A DNA stretch of 64,000 nucleotides. It comes from Acetivibrio clariflavus DSM 19732 (lineage in GTDB: Bacteria; Bacillota; Clostridia; Acetivibrionales; Acetivibrionaceae). Location of the stretch: assembly GCF_000237085.1 (NCBI RefSeq), contig NC_016627.1:1302001-1366000 (forward strand). Direction: 5' to 3'. The position numbers were made by a program, and so were the translations under genes. Below the pieces are notes generated by a model. That model was not told the DNA's origin. It was given only the letters and a program-made list of their open reading frames with translations, and did not search any database. How positions within the stretch are numbered: the first letter of the stretch is position 1; each line of letters starts with the position of its first letter. Shown piece after piece: positions 37,875-50,400 of this stretch.

Positions 37875-38987
37875 ATGGTAAACAGGCAGAGAATGGTGGA
37901 TGAATTTCTTGAGTTGGTCAGGATTGACAGCTTAACTTATAAAGAAAAGGAAATGGCAGAATGTTTGAAAGCTAAACTTAGCAATATGGGGCTTTCTGTC
38001 GAGGAGGACGATGCAGGAATTAAAATTGGCGGAAATTCCGGAAATTTGATATGTAAGATTGATGGAAATAAAAGTGTTCCTGCTGTGTTGCTGATGGCAC
38101 ATATGGACACTGTAACTCCGGGAATAGGGAAAAAGCCTGTAATAGACGGAAATATCATAAGAACCGATGGTACCACGGTATTGGGCGGCGATGATGCTGC
38201 TGGCATAGAATGTATCCTTGAAGCAATAAGAGTTTTAAAGGAGAACAATTTGCCCCACGGAGATATATTTGTAGTATTTACCGTTGCCGAGGAAGGCGGG
38301 CTGTGGGGAGCCAAAAATCTCGATATAAGCAGGATTAATGCCAAATATGCCTTTGTAATGGACGATGGAGGAAATATAGGACATGTGGCAGTTAATGCGC
38401 CGGCACAGAATAAAATTGATGTAATAGTGACCGGTAAGGCGGCTCATGCGGGAATGGAGCCGGAGAAGGGAGTCAGTGCAATACAGATTGCTGCAGAAGC
38501 TATATCAAATATGAAGCTCGGCAGAATTGACGATGAAACTACTGCCAATGTTGGAGTAATAAACGGGGGGCAGGCAACCAATATAATATGCGACAAAGTA
38601 GAGATAAAAGCAGAAGCAAGAAGCCGTGATATGATAAAACTCCAAAGTCAGACAGAGCATATGAAAGAGTGTTTTTATAATGCAGCACAAAAATATGGAG
38701 GCAGTATTGATTTTAAATCGGAACTGTTATATCCTTCCTTCAGCATAAGTGAGCAGGATGATATAATAAAAATACTGAAAGAGGCTTCAAAAAAAGCCGG
38801 AGTTGAACTTGTACTGGAAGCTACCGGTGGAGGAAGCGACACAAACATTATAAACAGCAAGGGAATAAAAGCTGTGGATGTAAGTGTAGGTATGGACAAA
38901 GTACATAGTGTTGAAGAGCAGATTTGCATTGATGACTTGGTAAAAGCGGCAGAATTTTTGATTGCGATAATAACATCGATTAAATAA
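37875..38987 (+). CDS. M20 family metallopeptidase, PepT-like
   Basis: A di-zinc exopeptidase of the peptidase T/M20 group. Metal and catalytic residues are visible in order: L-M-A-H-M-D-T (His), L-G-G-D-D-A-A-G (bridging Asp), V-A-E-E-G-G (catalytic Glu and ligand), V-M-D-D-G-G (Asp) and V-H-S-V-E-E (His near residue 341). The dimerisation domain lies at about 180-285. 370 residues is usual. GTGAGG lies before the ATG. It probably trims peptides in the cytoplasm; the precise specificity is not visible. Confidence 0.9.
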   Translation: MVNRQRMVDEFLELVRIDSLTYKEKEMAECLKAKLSNMGLSVEEDDAGIKIGGNSGNLICKIDGNKSVPAVLLMAHMDTVTPGIGKKPVIDGNIIRTDGTTVLGGDDAAGIECILEAIRVLKENNLPHGDIFVVFTVAEEGGLWGAKNLDISRINAKYAFVMDDGGNIGHVAVNAPAQNKIDVIVTGKAAHAGMEPEKGVSAIQIAAEAISNMKLGRIDDETTANVGVINGGQATNIICDKVEIKAEARSRDMIKLQSQTEHMKECFYNAAQKYGGSIDFKSELLYPSFSISEQDDIIKILKEASKKAGVELVLEATGGGSDTNIINSKGIKAVDVSVGMDKVHSVEEQICIDDLVKAAEFLIAIITSIK

Positions 38988-39059
38988 ATTTTATGTGCTG
39001 TTTATGCAAGAACTGCTAAGTGGACATATGAATAAAAACTGAAATACGGAGGTAGAAAT

Positions 39060-40145
39060 ATGATAAAGAGAATAGGTGTACTTACGGGTGGTGGAGATTG
39101 CCCGGGATTAAATGCTGTTTTGAGAGCTGTGGTTAAAACTGCAATAGTCAAATACGGTTATGAGGTTATAGGATTTAAAGACGGATTTAAAGGGTTGGTT
39201 GATAATAAATTTGTCAAGCTTGAATTGGATGACGTTTCCGGACTTCTTGACCGGGGCGGTACAATTTTGGGTACATCCAACAAACATAATCCTTTTAAAT
39301 TTCCGGTAAATGTAGATGGAAATACAGAATATAAAGATATGTCCAAAAGGGTGCTGGAAAACCTGGACATGTTTGGAATTGATTGTATGGTGTTTATTGG
39401 AGGAGACGGTACGCTGACTACAGCAAGGGATCTGATGAAAATGGGAATTAAAGGAATAGGTGTACCGAAAACAATTGACAATGACTTGTCCGGGACTGAC
39501 ACAACTTTCGGATTTATGACGGCAGTATATACAGCTACTGAAGCTATAGACAAGCTCCACTCCACGGCTGAATCCCACCATAGAGTAATGATTCTTGAGG
39601 TTATGGGAAGATATGCCGGTTGGATAGCGTTAGAAGCAGGTATTTCCGGTGGGGCAGACGTTATTTTGATTCCCGAAATACCCTATGATATAAATAAAGT
39701 GGCTCAAAAAGTTATGGAAAGAAAGAATCGCGGCAAAAGTTTCAGTATTATTGTTGTTGCAGAAGGTGCAAAAGATGTTGAAGGCGATATGGTGGTCAAT
39801 AAGGTTGTCGAAGACAGTCCCGATCCAATTAGACTTGGGGGAGTAGGTAATAAAATTGCTGCAGAAATAGAAAGAATTACCGGAATTGAATCTAGAGTCA
39901 CAGTATTGGGACACCTGCAAAGAGGCGGGACACCGGTGCCTTACGACAGAATACTATCGACCAGGTATGGCGTTCACGCTGTGGAACTGATTAATCAGGG
40001 AAAATTCGGTATGATGGTAAGTCTAAAGGGAAACAGAATTACAGAGGTACCGATAGAGGAGGCTGTTGGCACTTTGAAGACAGTGGATCCCGATGGAGAA
40101 CTGGTAAAAATAGCGAAAAGCCTTGGGGTGGGTTTTGGCGATTAA
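39060..40145 (+). CDS. pfkA: 6-phosphofructokinase, mixed-substrate group
   Basis: It phosphorylates fructose 6-phosphate in glycolysis. N-terminal T-G-G-G-D-C-P-G-L-N, donor loop G-G-D-G-T, catalytic P-K-T-I-D-N-D and substrate motif E-V-M-G-R are clear. By E. coli numbering it has Gly104, typical of ATP enzymes, but Lys124, typical of pyrophosphate enzymes. This mixture matches the TIGR-defined mixed-substrate group, whose Gly104 members use ATP; ATP use is therefore inferred. 361 residues exceeds the 320 of E. coli PfkA. GGAGG precedes the ATG. Lower-glycolysis genes follow 1.3 kb later. Confidence 0.93.
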   Translation: MIKRIGVLTGGGDCPGLNAVLRAVVKTAIVKYGYEVIGFKDGFKGLVDNKFVKLELDDVSGLLDRGGTILGTSNKHNPFKFPVNVDGNTEYKDMSKRVLENLDMFGIDCMVFIGGDGTLTTARDLMKMGIKGIGVPKTIDNDLSGTDTTFGFMTAVYTATEAIDKLHSTAESHHRVMILEVMGRYAGWIALEAGISGGADVILIPEIPYDINKVAQKVMERKNRGKSFSIIVVAEGAKDVEGDMVVNKVVEDSPDPIRLGGVGNKIAAEIERITGIESRVTVLGHLQRGGTPVPYDRILSTRYGVHAVELINQGKFGMMVSLKGNRITEVPIEEAVGTLKTVDPDGELVKIAKSLGVGFGD

Positions 40146-40171
40146 GTGCCTATAAAAAGAGGAGGTTTTTA

Positions 40172-41071
40172 ATGCTGCAACTTAGGGAAGTAAATATTGA
40201 TGATAAACAAACATTCGACAAATACATAACGAAGCACAATCCCCAGATTTCAGAGCTTAATTTCACAAATATCTTTATGTGGCGCAATTCCTATAAATTC
40301 AGGTTTGGAGAAGTCGGTGAAATGTTATGCCTTATATCAGTTCCTGACAATGATGAGCCTTTTGCCTTTGAACCTATCGGTGCTTATACTAAAGAAGCTT
40401 TTATACAGGCAATTGATGAAATATCCAATTACTTTAAAGAAAAAAACTGGAAACTTGTTTTTAAGAGAGTGGAAGAGGATAAGCTCGACTATTTTAAGGA
40501 GTACTTTAAGAATGGCATTGATATAACTGACGACAGAAATAACAGCGATTACTTGTATCTTTCGGAGGATCTCATCAATCTGAAAGGCAAGAAGTATCAC
40601 AAAAAGAAAAACCATCTGAATAGTTTTACGAAAAACTATGAGTTTGAATATGTAAAATTAACCGATGACTTAATAGATGAATGCATAAGAATAAACGAAG
40701 AATGGTGTAAAAAAAGAAGTTGTGAACAGCATAGAAATCTTTATTGTGAAAGGCTTGCCAACCTGGAAGCTCTCACTAATTTTAAAAAACTTAAATATGA
40801 GGGAGCTTTAATTAAAGTAAACGGGAAATATGAGGCTTTTACTGTGGGCGAGCTGCTAAATTCCGATACGGCTGTTATTCATATTGAAAAGGCCAATGAT
40901 GATATCAGAGGGTTATATAATGCCATTAATCAGCAGTTCTGCGAAAATACATGGAAAAACACTGTTTATATAAACAGAGAACAGGATCTTGGCATTGAAG
41001 GTCTTAGAAAAGCAAAATTGTCATATAATCCTGTTAAGCTTGTAAATAAATATACTATAACTTGTAAATAA
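40172..41071 (+). CDS. DUF2156 protein, GNAT-like aminoacyl-lipid transferase fold
   Basis: A 299-residue soluble protein of the DUF2156 group (two GNAT-like folds), related to the C-terminal domain of phosphatidylglycerol lysyltransferase MprF. The N-terminal S-E-L-N-F-T-N-I-F-M-W segment, the K-K-Y-H-K-K-K-N-H-L-N-S-F segment near residue 142, and Y-I-N-R-E-Q-D-L-G near 270 are typical. No membrane helices, so it is not a full MprF. The function of stand-alone members is not known. AGAGGAGG precedes the ATG. It follows pfkA by 26 bases and may be cotranscribed. Confidence 0.85.
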   Translation: MLQLREVNIDDKQTFDKYITKHNPQISELNFTNIFMWRNSYKFRFGEVGEMLCLISVPDNDEPFAFEPIGAYTKEAFIQAIDEISNYFKEKNWKLVFKRVEEDKLDYFKEYFKNGIDITDDRNNSDYLYLSEDLINLKGKKYHKKKNHLNSFTKNYEFEYVKLTDDLIDECIRINEEWCKKRSCEQHRNLYCERLANLEALTNFKKLKYEGALIKVNGKYEAFTVGELLNSDTAVIHIEKANDDIRGLYNAINQQFCENTWKNTVYINREQDLGIEGLRKAKLSYNPVKLVNKYTITCK

Positions 41072-41109
41072 TATTTTCATAATACTTTTATTAAAAGTAT
41101 TGATAATTA

Positions 41110-41153
41110 TTTCGTGAAAAAATTTTGCAGCTAAAATATAAAATTTCACGAAA
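41110..41153. repeat. Inverted repeat upstream of gap
   Basis: TTTCGTGAAA (41110-41119) and TTTCACGAAA (41144-41153) are perfect 10-base inverted copies around a 24-base spacer. This could be a weak terminator or a regulator site. Confidence 0.4.
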
Positions 41154-41172
41154 AATAAGAGTTGTTTTGCTG

Positions 41173-41216
41173 AATGTGCGATAATCGATATAAATTCTTT
41201 CGCACATTTTATTTTA
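41173..41216 (+). terminator. Terminator after the DUF2156 gene
   Basis: A 9-bp stem, AATGTGCGA with TCGCACATT, is followed by a T-rich tract. Confidence 0.7.
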
Positions 41217-41301
41217 TCATTTTTTATATGTGCAGTATAAAAAAACTTTATTAGAGAAAAATATAGTTTGTTAAAAAATTAATTTATTTTATACTTTAGT
41301 A

Positions 41302-41330
41302 TTGAAAATAAAAATGAAATAATATAAAAT
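41302..41330 (+). promoter_or_regulatory. Candidate promoter of the glycolytic cluster
   Basis: TTGAAA at 41302-41307 and TAAAAT at 41325-41330 are spaced by 17 bases, about 105 bases before gap. The rest of the 363-base gap is AT-rich; no CggR gene or operator was recognised. Confidence 0.5.
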
Positions 41331-41413
41331 GATAAATGTTGCATGAGGGTGTTGGACTTAGACAAATTATCAAGCATCATGCTTCGAAAAGCCAATATAT
41401 AAATTCAATATAA

Positions 41414-42445
<1,032 letters not shown>

Positions 42446-42462
42446 TTGATTTCTATTTTTAG

Positions 42463-42496
42463 AAAAGGTTCGGTTATATGGTAACCGGACCTTTTT
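42463..42496 (+). terminator. Hairpin terminator/attenuator between gap and pgk
   Basis: A 10-bp stem, GGTTCGGTTA with TAACCGGACC, ends in TTTTT. It probably lets gap be expressed above the downstream genes by partial termination. Confidence 0.75.
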
Positions 42497-42525
42497 GTGA
42501 AAAATAAAAGGAGCGTGGTTCTGTA

Positions 42526-43719
42526 ATGGCAATGATGAATAAGAAGACTATTGAAGATATTGATGTAAAAGGCAAAAAAGTAATAGTAAGAGTTGACTTT
42601 AATGTACCTTTGGATGAAAATAGAAAAATAACCGACGATAAAAGAATAGTAGGTGCGCTTCCTACAATTAAGTATTTGGTTGATAATGGTGCTAAGACCA
42701 TATTGGTATCTCACCTTGGAAGACCAAAAGATGGTTTTGAGGAAAAATACAGCATGAAGCCTACTGCAGAAAGACTTAGCGAGTTGCTTGGCAAAGAAGT
42801 CATTATGGCAAAAGACGTTATTGGCGAAGATGCAAAGGCTAAGGCTGCTGCATTAAAAGACGGCGAAGTCTTAATGCTTGAAAACGTTAGATTCCATAAG
42901 GAAGAAACTAAAAATGACCCTGCTTTTGCCAAAGAATTGGCAAGCATGGCTGAAATATATGTAAATGATGCTTTCGGTACAGCTCACAGAGCTCATGCTT
43001 CAACAGCAGGTCTTGCAGACTATTTACCTGCAGTTTGCGGTTATTTGATTCAAAAAGAAATTGAAATAATGGGTAAAGCTCTTTCAAATCCCGAAAGACC
43101 TTTTGTTGCAATTTTGGGTGGTGCTAAAGTTTCCGATAAGATTGCAGTTATAGAAAATCTTATTGATAAAGTTGATACGTTAATAATCGGCGGCGGTATG
43201 GCTTATACCTTCTTTAAAGCAAAAGGATACAATATAGGTACTTCCATTTGCGAAGACGATAAAGTTGAGCTTGCAAAGAGCCTTTTGGAAAAGGCACAGA
43301 GCAAAGGGGTTAAATTACTGCTTCCGGTAGACAATGTTGTAGGTTTGGAGTTCAAGAACGATACTGAATTTAAAGTTGTTGCTTCAGACAGCATTCCTGA
43401 CGGTTGGATGGGATTGGATATAGGTCCTAAGACAATTGAAGCTTATGCAGCTGAAATAAAGAATGCAAAAACTGTTGTTTGGAACGGACCTATGGGAGTA
43501 TTTGAGTTCCCCAACTTTGAAAAAGGCACAAAGGAAGTTGCAAGAGCTGTTGCTGAATCCGGTTCCACATCCATAATCGGTGGAGGAGACTCTGCAGCCG
43601 CTATAGAACAGCTTGGCTTTGCAGATAAAATAACACATATTTCCACAGGTGGTGGAGCATCTTTGGAATTCCTTGAAGGAAAAGTGCTTCCGGGAATAGA
43701 TGTACTTTTGGATAAATAA
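42526..43719 (+). CDS. pgk: Phosphoglycerate kinase
   Basis: It transfers phosphate from 1,3-bisphosphoglycerate to [11 protein letters not shown] near residue 22, L-V-S-H-L-G-R-P, the A-I-L-G-G-A-K-V hinge and G-G-G-D-S-A-A-A near 345 are diagnostic. 397 residues. AAAGGAG lies before ATG 42526; a second ATG pair at 42532-42535 is a weaker alternative. tpiA follows after 19 bases. Confidence 0.98.
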   Translation: MAMMNKKTIEDIDVKGKKVIVRVDFNVPLDENRKITDDKRIVGALPTIKYLVDNGAKTILVSHLGRPKDGFEEKYSMKPTAERLSELLGKEVIMAKDVIGEDAKAKAAALKDGEVLMLENVRFHKEETKNDPAFAKELASMAEIYVNDAFGTAHRAHASTAGLADYLPAVCGYLIQKEIEIMGKALSNPERPFVAILGGAKVSDKIAVIENLIDKVDTLIIGGGMAYTFFKAKGYNIGTSICEDDKVELAKSLLEKAQSKGVKLLLPVDNVVGLEFKNDTEFKVVASDSIPDGWMGLDIGPKTIEAYAAEIKNAKTVVWNGPMGVFEFPNFEKGTKEVARAVAESGSTSIIGGGDSAAAIEQLGFADKITHISTGGGASLEFLEGKVLPGIDVLLDK

Positions 43720-43738
43720 GGGGAAGAGGTAAGTAATC

Positions 43739-44494
43739 ATGAGTAGAGTAAAAATAGCAGCAGGAAACTGGAAAATGAACAAGACAGCAAAAGAGGCTGT
43801 TGAATTTGTAGAAGCTTTAAAACCAAGAGTAGCGGATGCTGACGCTGAAGTTGTTGTTGGTGTACCTTTTGTTTGCATCCCTGGAGTTAAGAAAGCAGTT
43901 GAAGGTTCAAACATAAAAGTTGCTGCCCAGAATATTCACTGGGAGGAAAAAGGGGCATTTACCGGAGAAGTTTCCGGACCAATGCTTGCTGACCTTGGTG
44001 TTGATTACGTAATAATCGGACACTCTGAAAGAAGACAATATTTTGCTGAAACCGATGAAACCGTCAATAAAAAAGCTCATGCAGTGTTTAAATACGGTAT
44101 GAAACCTATTATTTGTGTTGGTGAATCCCTTACTCAAAGAGAACAAGGGGTTACTGCTGAGTTGGTTAGATATCAGGTTAAAATTGCATTGCTTGGTTTA
44201 ACTGCAGAACAGGTTAAGGAAACTGTTATTGCCTATGAACCCATTTGGGCAATAGGGACAGGGAAGACTGCTACAACTGAGCAGGCAGAGGAAGTTTGTG
44301 CAATTATCAGAAATGTAGTAAAAGAATTGTATGGCGATGATGTTGCACAGGCTATAAGAATTCAGTATGGTGGCAGTGTTAATGCTGCTAATGCGGCAGA
44401 ACTTTTTGCTATGCCAAATATTGACGGTGGTCTTGTTGGAGGAGCAAGCCTTAAACTTGACGATTTTGAAAAAATAGCAAAATATAACAAATAA
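43739..44494 (+). CDS. tpiA: Triosephosphate isomerase
   Basis: It interconverts dihydroxyacetone phosphate and glyceraldehyde 3-phosphate. A-G-N-W-K-M-N-K near the N-terminus, catalytic His in I-I-G-H-S-E-R-R, catalytic Glu in [12 protein letters not shown], and Y-G-G-S-V phosphate loop. 251 residues. AAGAGGT precedes the ATG. Confidence 0.98.
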   Translation: MSRVKIAAGNWKMNKTAKEAVEFVEALKPRVADADAEVVVGVPFVCIPGVKKAVEGSNIKVAAQNIHWEEKGAFTGEVSGPMLADLGVDYVIIGHSERRQYFAETDETVNKKAHAVFKYGMKPIICVGESLTQREQGVTAELVRYQVKIALLGLTAEQVKETVIAYEPIWAIGTGKTATTEQAEEVCAIIRNVVKELYGDDVAQAIRIQYGGSVNAANAAELFAMPNIDGGLVGGASLKLDDFEKIAKYNK

Positions 44495-44521
44495 TAAGTT
44501 TTCGGTTTTATTATTTTATTG

Positions 44522-44552
44522 TAACCCTCCGGTTATATACGCTGGAGGGTTA
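44522..44552 (+). terminator. Hairpin after tpiA
   Basis: A 9-bp stem, TAACCCTCC with GGAGGGTTA, lacks a long T-run. It may reduce read-through into gpmI. Confidence 0.55.
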
Positions 44553-44673
44553 TTATGTAAAGTTTAAAGAATAATTTGTTGTAGTATAAAGGATTTGGTT
44601 GTTAACAGTTCAAATCCGGTGGTAGATATAAAGAGGATAAAGTTTAGTAATAAAGTTGATTGGAGAGTGCATT

Positions 44674-46212
44674 ATGAAAGACAGATTAGTAGTATTGGTA
44701 ATATTAGACGGATATGGCATTAATCCAAAGACAGAAGGTAATGCCATAGCAGCAGCAAACAAACCTAACATGGACAGATTGATGAAGGAATTTCCAAATA
44801 CAATTGTAAGAACAAGCGGAATGGATGTAGGTCTTCCCCATGGACAGATGGGTAACTCCGAAGTGGGACATACCAATATTGGTGCCGGAAGGATTGTTTA
44901 TCAGGAGTTAACCCGCATAACTAAGTCCATAGAGGATGGCGATTTCTTCGAAAAGAAAGAGTTTTTGGATGCAATAGACAATTGTAAAAAGAACAACTCC
45001 AAACTTCATTTATTCGGCCTTGTATCCGATGGAGGTGTACACAGCCACAATACTCATCTTTATGCTTTGGTTGAATTGGCTAAAAGACAAGGTTTAAAAG
45101 ATGTATATATACACTGCTTCTTTGACGGAAGGGATGTTCCGCCAGACAGTGCCAAAGGTTATGTTGAAGAGCTTGAAGCTAAGCTTAAGGAAATCGGAGT
45201 GGGTAAAATAGCTTCGGTTATGGGAAGATATTACGCAATGGACAGAGACAACAGATGGGAAAGAGTTCAGCTTGCTTATGATGCAATGGTGCTTGGCAAA
45301 GGACTTGAAGCATCCAATGCTGGAGAAGCTGTTGCAGCTTCATATGCAAGAGAGGAATACGATGAATTTGTTAAACCTACAGTTATCAAAGAAAACGGTA
45401 AGCCTGTTGCCACTATCGGTGAAAACGATTCAATAATTTTCTTTAACTTCAGACCTGATAGGGCAAGAGAAATTACAAGAACCTTTATTGAAGAAGATTT
45501 TAGCGGATTTAAAAGAGAAAAGGGATATTTTCCGGTTAAATTTGTCTGCATGACCCAGTATGACAAGACCTTTAAGAACGTTGAAGTGGCGTTTAAACCG
45601 GAAAGTCTTGAAAATACTTTCGGCGAATACATAAGCAAGAAGGGTTACAGACAGTTGCGTATTGCCGAAACGGAAAAATATGCCCATGTTACTTTCTTCT
45701 TTAACGGTGGGGTTGAAGCGGTATACGAAGGAGAAGACAGAGTTCTTATCCCTTCACCGAAGGTTGCAACTTACGACCTTAAGCCTGAAATGAGTGCTTA
45801 TGAAGTTACCGATGAAGTGGTAAAAAGAATCAATTCAAAAGAATATGATGTTATAATTCTGAATTATGCCAACTCTGATATGGTTGGACACACTGGTGTC
45901 TTTGAAGCAGCTAAAGCTGCTGTTGAGGCTGTTGATGAATGTATAGGTAGAGTTGTATCGGCTGTACAGGCTCAAAACGGAGTAGTCCTTATAACTGCAG
46001 ACCACGGTAACTCAGAGCAAATGGTAGATTATGAAACGGGAGGACCTTTCACTGCTCACACAACTAATCCTGTTCCGCTAATAGTAGTAGGTCTTGGCGA
46101 TGTCAAACTCAGAGAAGGAAGACTTGCTGATTTGGCACCTACCATGCTCGACATAATGAATTTGGAAAAGCCTAAGGAAATGACCGGTGAATCTTTAATA
46201 GTTAAAGGATAA
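44674..46212 (+). CDS. gpmI: 2,3-bisphosphoglycerate-independent phosphoglycerate mutase
   Basis: A manganese-dependent mutase of the alkaline phosphatase superfamily that converts 3- to 2-phosphoglycerate. V-I-L-D-G-Y-G-I near the N-terminus, the phosphoserine motif M-G-N-S-E-V-G-H near residue 61, H-C-F-F-D-G-R-D, and metal ligands in D-M-V-G-H-T-G and [10 protein letters not shown]. Start ATG 44674 after TTGGAGAG gives 512 residues, the usual size; an upstream TTG at 44656 precedes that site. Last gene of the glycolytic cluster; no enolase in the window. Confidence 0.97.
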   Translation: MKDRLVVLVILDGYGINPKTEGNAIAAANKPNMDRLMKEFPNTIVRTSGMDVGLPHGQMGNSEVGHTNIGAGRIVYQELTRITKSIEDGDFFEKKEFLDAIDNCKKNNSKLHLFGLVSDGGVHSHNTHLYALVELAKRQGLKDVYIHCFFDGRDVPPDSAKGYVEELEAKLKEIGVGKIASVMGRYYAMDRDNRWERVQLAYDAMVLGKGLEASNAGEAVAASYAREEYDEFVKPTVIKENGKPVATIGENDSIIFFNFRPDRAREITRTFIEEDFSGFKREKGYFPVKFVCMTQYDKTFKNVEVAFKPESLENTFGEYISKKGYRQLRIAETEKYAHVTFFFNGGVEAVYEGEDRVLIPSPKVATYDLKPEMSAYEVTDEVVKRINSKEYDVIILNYANSDMVGHTGVFEAAKAAVEAVDECIGRVVSAVQAQNGVVLITADHGNSEQMVDYETGGPFTAHTTNPVPLIVVGLGDVKLREGRLADLAPTMLDIMNLEKPKEMTGESLIVKG

Positions 46213-46237
46213 ATCTATTAATTCAATTTTATAAAAG

Positions 46238-46276
46238 AAAGAACTTTGGTGTATAACCGGAGTTCTTTTTTATTTT
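46238..46276 (+). terminator. Terminator after gpmI
   Basis: A 12-bp stem with G-T pairs (AAAGAACTTTGG with CCGGAGTTCTTT) and a T-tract. Confidence 0.8.
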
Positions 46277-46414
46277 GGACTTTTGACCGAAGCAAAATAC
46301 ATCTTATTTATACGAATATTTACAGTAGTAAAATATAATGTTAGAATAATTGGTAGTATGTACAATTTGTCCTTCGGAGGTTGTTAAAGGAGATGTTTAT
46401 GTAGGGGGTAAAAT

Positions 46415-47347
46415 ATGGCGTTCAAGATATTTATAGCAATTTTGATAATTATTGGGGTAGCAATGGTGGCTTTAGGGCTGTTTATTCTTGTCGCTGTCTT
46501 GGGATTAAAAATGAAGGCAGAACCGGAGATAAATCAAATTGAGTTGTCTCCAATGTCAGGAATAGGAGAGAATTTTTACTCCAATTTTGACCAGTTTTTG
46601 ACATCAGAGGGCTTTGAATTTATCGGTGATTATTCTGTAGCCAATATATCGGGAAAAGCAGTTGAGACAAGAATTTACAGAAACATTAATGAAGGAATAG
46701 AAGTTACGTTGTGTCAGCAAGAGGACAAAAACATCCGAAAAATGACTCTTTCCTTTACAACTGGGTTTGAGGACGGCTCGTCGATAGAAACAACTACAAA
46801 TAAGGAGCCTCCTGTGTTTATTTATGATAATAAAAGGGTTTACAGTCTTCCTATTGATGATTATAAAGAGTTGCTTAAGTTTCACAGGCAAAAGTTGAAA
46901 GAGGAATTGGAAAAAAAGACGGTTGCATTTGATAAAATGAGTGCACCTGTAGTTGAAAGTATTATTAACTCAACCAAAAAAGAATTGGAGAGGCAGATGG
47001 AATACGGTATATTAAAATTTGATGCTGCAAATGGAACCTATAGCTTTACCCTATATGGAGCTGTGCAGTCAATTTGTAAGATGATTGCCTTCTCCTTCAC
47101 AAAAGGAAAAGACAAATCGATGTTTGATACTCAACATAGGGTTAAAAACAAGAAAAAAGAGTGGATTAAAACATTTAATCTAATGGGAGCTATATTTTTT
47201 GTGATGGGTTTGGCTTCTCTTGCAAAGGGCACACCAAACTCTGCAGTTTTATATTTTAGATTGTTTTCAATATTGTTTGGAAGTATTGTTTTCTTAATTA
47301 CAGACTATATACTGCGAACCAGGAACTTTGAAGACAGTTGGAAATAG
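46415..47347 (+). CDS. Hypothetical membrane protein
   Basis: I do not recognise this 310-residue protein. One long membrane helix (about residues 4-32) is followed by a roughly 215-residue soluble domain, with a Lys/Glu coiled-coil stretch at about 150-170 and 185-195, then two more helices (about 252-275 and 282-302). TAGGGGG lies before the ATG. It lies between gpmI and the toxin locus and shows no link to either. Confidence 0.65.
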   Translation: MAFKIFIAILIIIGVAMVALGLFILVAVLGLKMKAEPEINQIELSPMSGIGENFYSNFDQFLTSEGFEFIGDYSVANISGKAVETRIYRNINEGIEVTLCQQEDKNIRKMTLSFTTGFEDGSSIETTTNKEPPVFIYDNKRVYSLPIDDYKELLKFHRQKLKEELEKKTVAFDKMSAPVVESIINSTKKELERQMEYGILKFDAANGTYSFTLYGAVQSICKMIAFSFTKGKDKSMFDTQHRVKNKKKEWIKTFNLMGAIFFVMGLASLAKGTPNSAVLYFRLFSILFGSIVFLITDYILRTRNFEDSWK

Positions 47348-47491
47348 CAAAAAACGGCATCATATCCTGGCTCTTTGGATTGTTTTTATGAAATTAGTTC
47401 GAAGGAATACTATAAATCTCTTGAAAAGAGAAATGGAGAAAATACTTTTCAGGGGATAATACAATATAGAATTTATAAGGGGGTATAATTT

Positions 47492-50400
47492 ATGAAGAAG
47501 AGTAAAAGACTATTTTCTTTGATCATTTCCTGTGTGTTATTGCTACAAATAATAACATCCACTACTATATTTGGTTTTGCTGAATCAACTTATGCTGAAG
47601 AAATGTCGGAAACCAATAAAGGGCTGGTGGGTGACGTTGACGGAAATGGGGAAATTAATAGTATTGACTATGCCTATATGAAAATGGTACTTCTTGGAAT
47701 AAGAAAAGATTTTCCGATAGAAGACGGTTTATGGGCAGCAGACGTTAACGGTGATGGCAATTTTAACAGTATTGATTGTGCATACATGAAAATGTATTTG
47801 CTTGGCAGAATTAAGGAATTTCCAAAGAAAAATATTGTAGTAACACCTACTTCAACACCAACAATAACTGCCACACCAACTATAACACCAACACCGACAG
47901 CTCCTGTACAAACAATCGAGCCAATACCCAATGATGTGGCAAGAAATAAAATTGCGATATGTTCATCTTTTATAGGGGAAGGCTATGATGCTGACAAAGC
48001 TATTGACGGAATACTGAATTCCATGTGGAAAGCAGAAGGTTTTGAACAGTGGATCAGAATTGATTTGGGAAATGAATATACACTGAATAAAACCGAGTTT
48101 GTAGTTGATGGAAACAAAGCTTATAAGTACAAAATTGAAGTTTCAATGGATGATGACAATTACACTGTTATAGTTGATAAGACATCCAATACTTCTGAAT
48201 CTGATACATACACCGACGGTTTCCAGGAGACAAAGGCAAGGTTTGTGAAGCTTACAATAACAGGTGTTGAAGGAAGTCTTGATGAAACTATTGGAATAAA
48301 GGAGTTTAGAGCATTCAGAACACAGCAGGAGCCATTCCCTTCAGTATTACCTATGCCATCTCCAATAATTGTGACAGACTACATAAGGCCCTATGTAACA
48401 CTAGAACTCCAGACTGAGAAAGTATCTGTGAACGAGAAAATTCAAATAAAAACTGCAGCAACCGATGATGTGGGAGTCGAAAACAGGACTTTAAAAGTAA
48501 ACGGAACTGAAATTGCATTGAATGATGATGGAACAGCAGAGTATATACCGGATACAGCCGGAGTATATAAAGTTGAGTTTTTTGCACAGGATGCTGCCGG
48601 CAATGAAGGATATGCTTCAAAAGAGTTTCGATGTGTGACGGCTTCTGATGGTACTAAACCTCAGGCATCAATAACAACACCGGAGTTCGGAACTTATGTA
48701 ACTATGCCAATAAACATAATGGGAACAGCAATGGACGCAAATATATGCAATTATATATTGGAATATAGTGAAAAAGGTCAAAACAACTATATACGCTTCG
48801 CTGAAGGTACAACCAATGTTGAATCCGGAGTTCTGGGGACCTTTGATCCCAATACCGTAAAAAGCGGTTTGTATGATATAAGACTTACTGTATATGATAA
48901 GGGAGGTCTATCAAACCAGACTGTTACTACTGTTTTTGCAGACGGTAAAATGACATTGAGAAACTTTAGTATTGCATATACGGACATTTCGATACCTGTT
49001 GTAAATGGAATGCCTTTGGAAATGAAAAGGTATTATGACAGTACCAACAGAAGCAAGGGTGATTTTGGCTATGGCTGGACTTCCGAAATAGACGGCATAA
49101 AACTTGTGGAGAGCTGTAAGCTGTCAGAAGGCTGGTCTAAAAATTATGCAATGGGTGTTTATTTTGTCAAGGAAGATAAGCCGCATTATATTGTAATTTC
49201 CTATCCTGATGGAAAGACTGATAAATTTGCAGTCAAGCTCAAGAATATCTATGCAACCGATCCTTTGGGCTATTATAGCTTAGGTACCGAAGGAATGGGT
49301 ACTTTTGAAGTGATATTCGAGCCCGTTGCCGGAACTTATTCAAAGCTTGTGGCTGAGAATATGGAAGTGCATATATACAACAGCTTGTTTGGCAACAAAT
49401 TCGGTTTATGGAAGTACTTCATAGACGAATTTTCTGATGAAGTCTACAGTCCAGGTAAATACACCTTGACAACCCAGGACGGAAAGGTAATAAAATTCAA
49501 TTCTTCAGGAAAAGTAGAAAGCATTACCGATTCCTATGGTGTCAAAATCACTCCTCAAACAGATGGACTCTTGTATACAAGGGGTTCTGTTACAAAGAAG
49601 CTAAGTTATACAAAGGCTGACGGAGTTATTAAAAGTGCATCGGATTTGGAAAATAACAGTGTAATATACGAATATGACAAGTATGGAGATCTGGTTTCAA
49701 TTACCGATTTGGAAAATCATAAGACAAAATTTGTTTATGACAGTGAGCACAGGATAATAAAAGTGATTAATTCCAATAATGAAGTTATAACCCGAAATGT
49801 ATACGATGAGGCGGGAAGACTTGTCTATATCTACGATGCTGCCGGCAGAAGGAGTGAGTTTACGCAGCAGACGGTGGATTCAAAAGAGGTCATAACCTTT
49901 ACCGATAGAAGAAATAATCCCACTGTTTATACCTTTAATGCCGATGGTAATCTGGAAAGTGTCATGGATGCGGCCGGTTACACCACAACTTATACATACA
50001 AGGACAATGGGCTGGTGGATACCATTACAGGCCCTAAGGGAAGCTTTAAATACGATTATGAAATGAATTCCAACGGCACAATAAAGAAAGTCAGGATTAC
50101 CGATGAAGCTGAAAACTATATGGAGTGTAACTATGATGCCAAAGGTAAGATAGATACAATATCCGACTATTCCAATACGGCGCTGAATTTATTGGACAAT
50201 GACTACGATAACTACGGGAGATTGGTGAAGACAAAGGACGGAAACGGCGGCACCATAAGCTTGAAATATGATTCATCCGGCCGGGTTGAATCGGTTACCG
50301 ATCAGATGAACAAAGAGATACTTAAACTATATTATGACAATGTAACCGGAAACTTGGCTTCATATACCGATGCAAACAATACTGTGACAACTTTTGGCGA

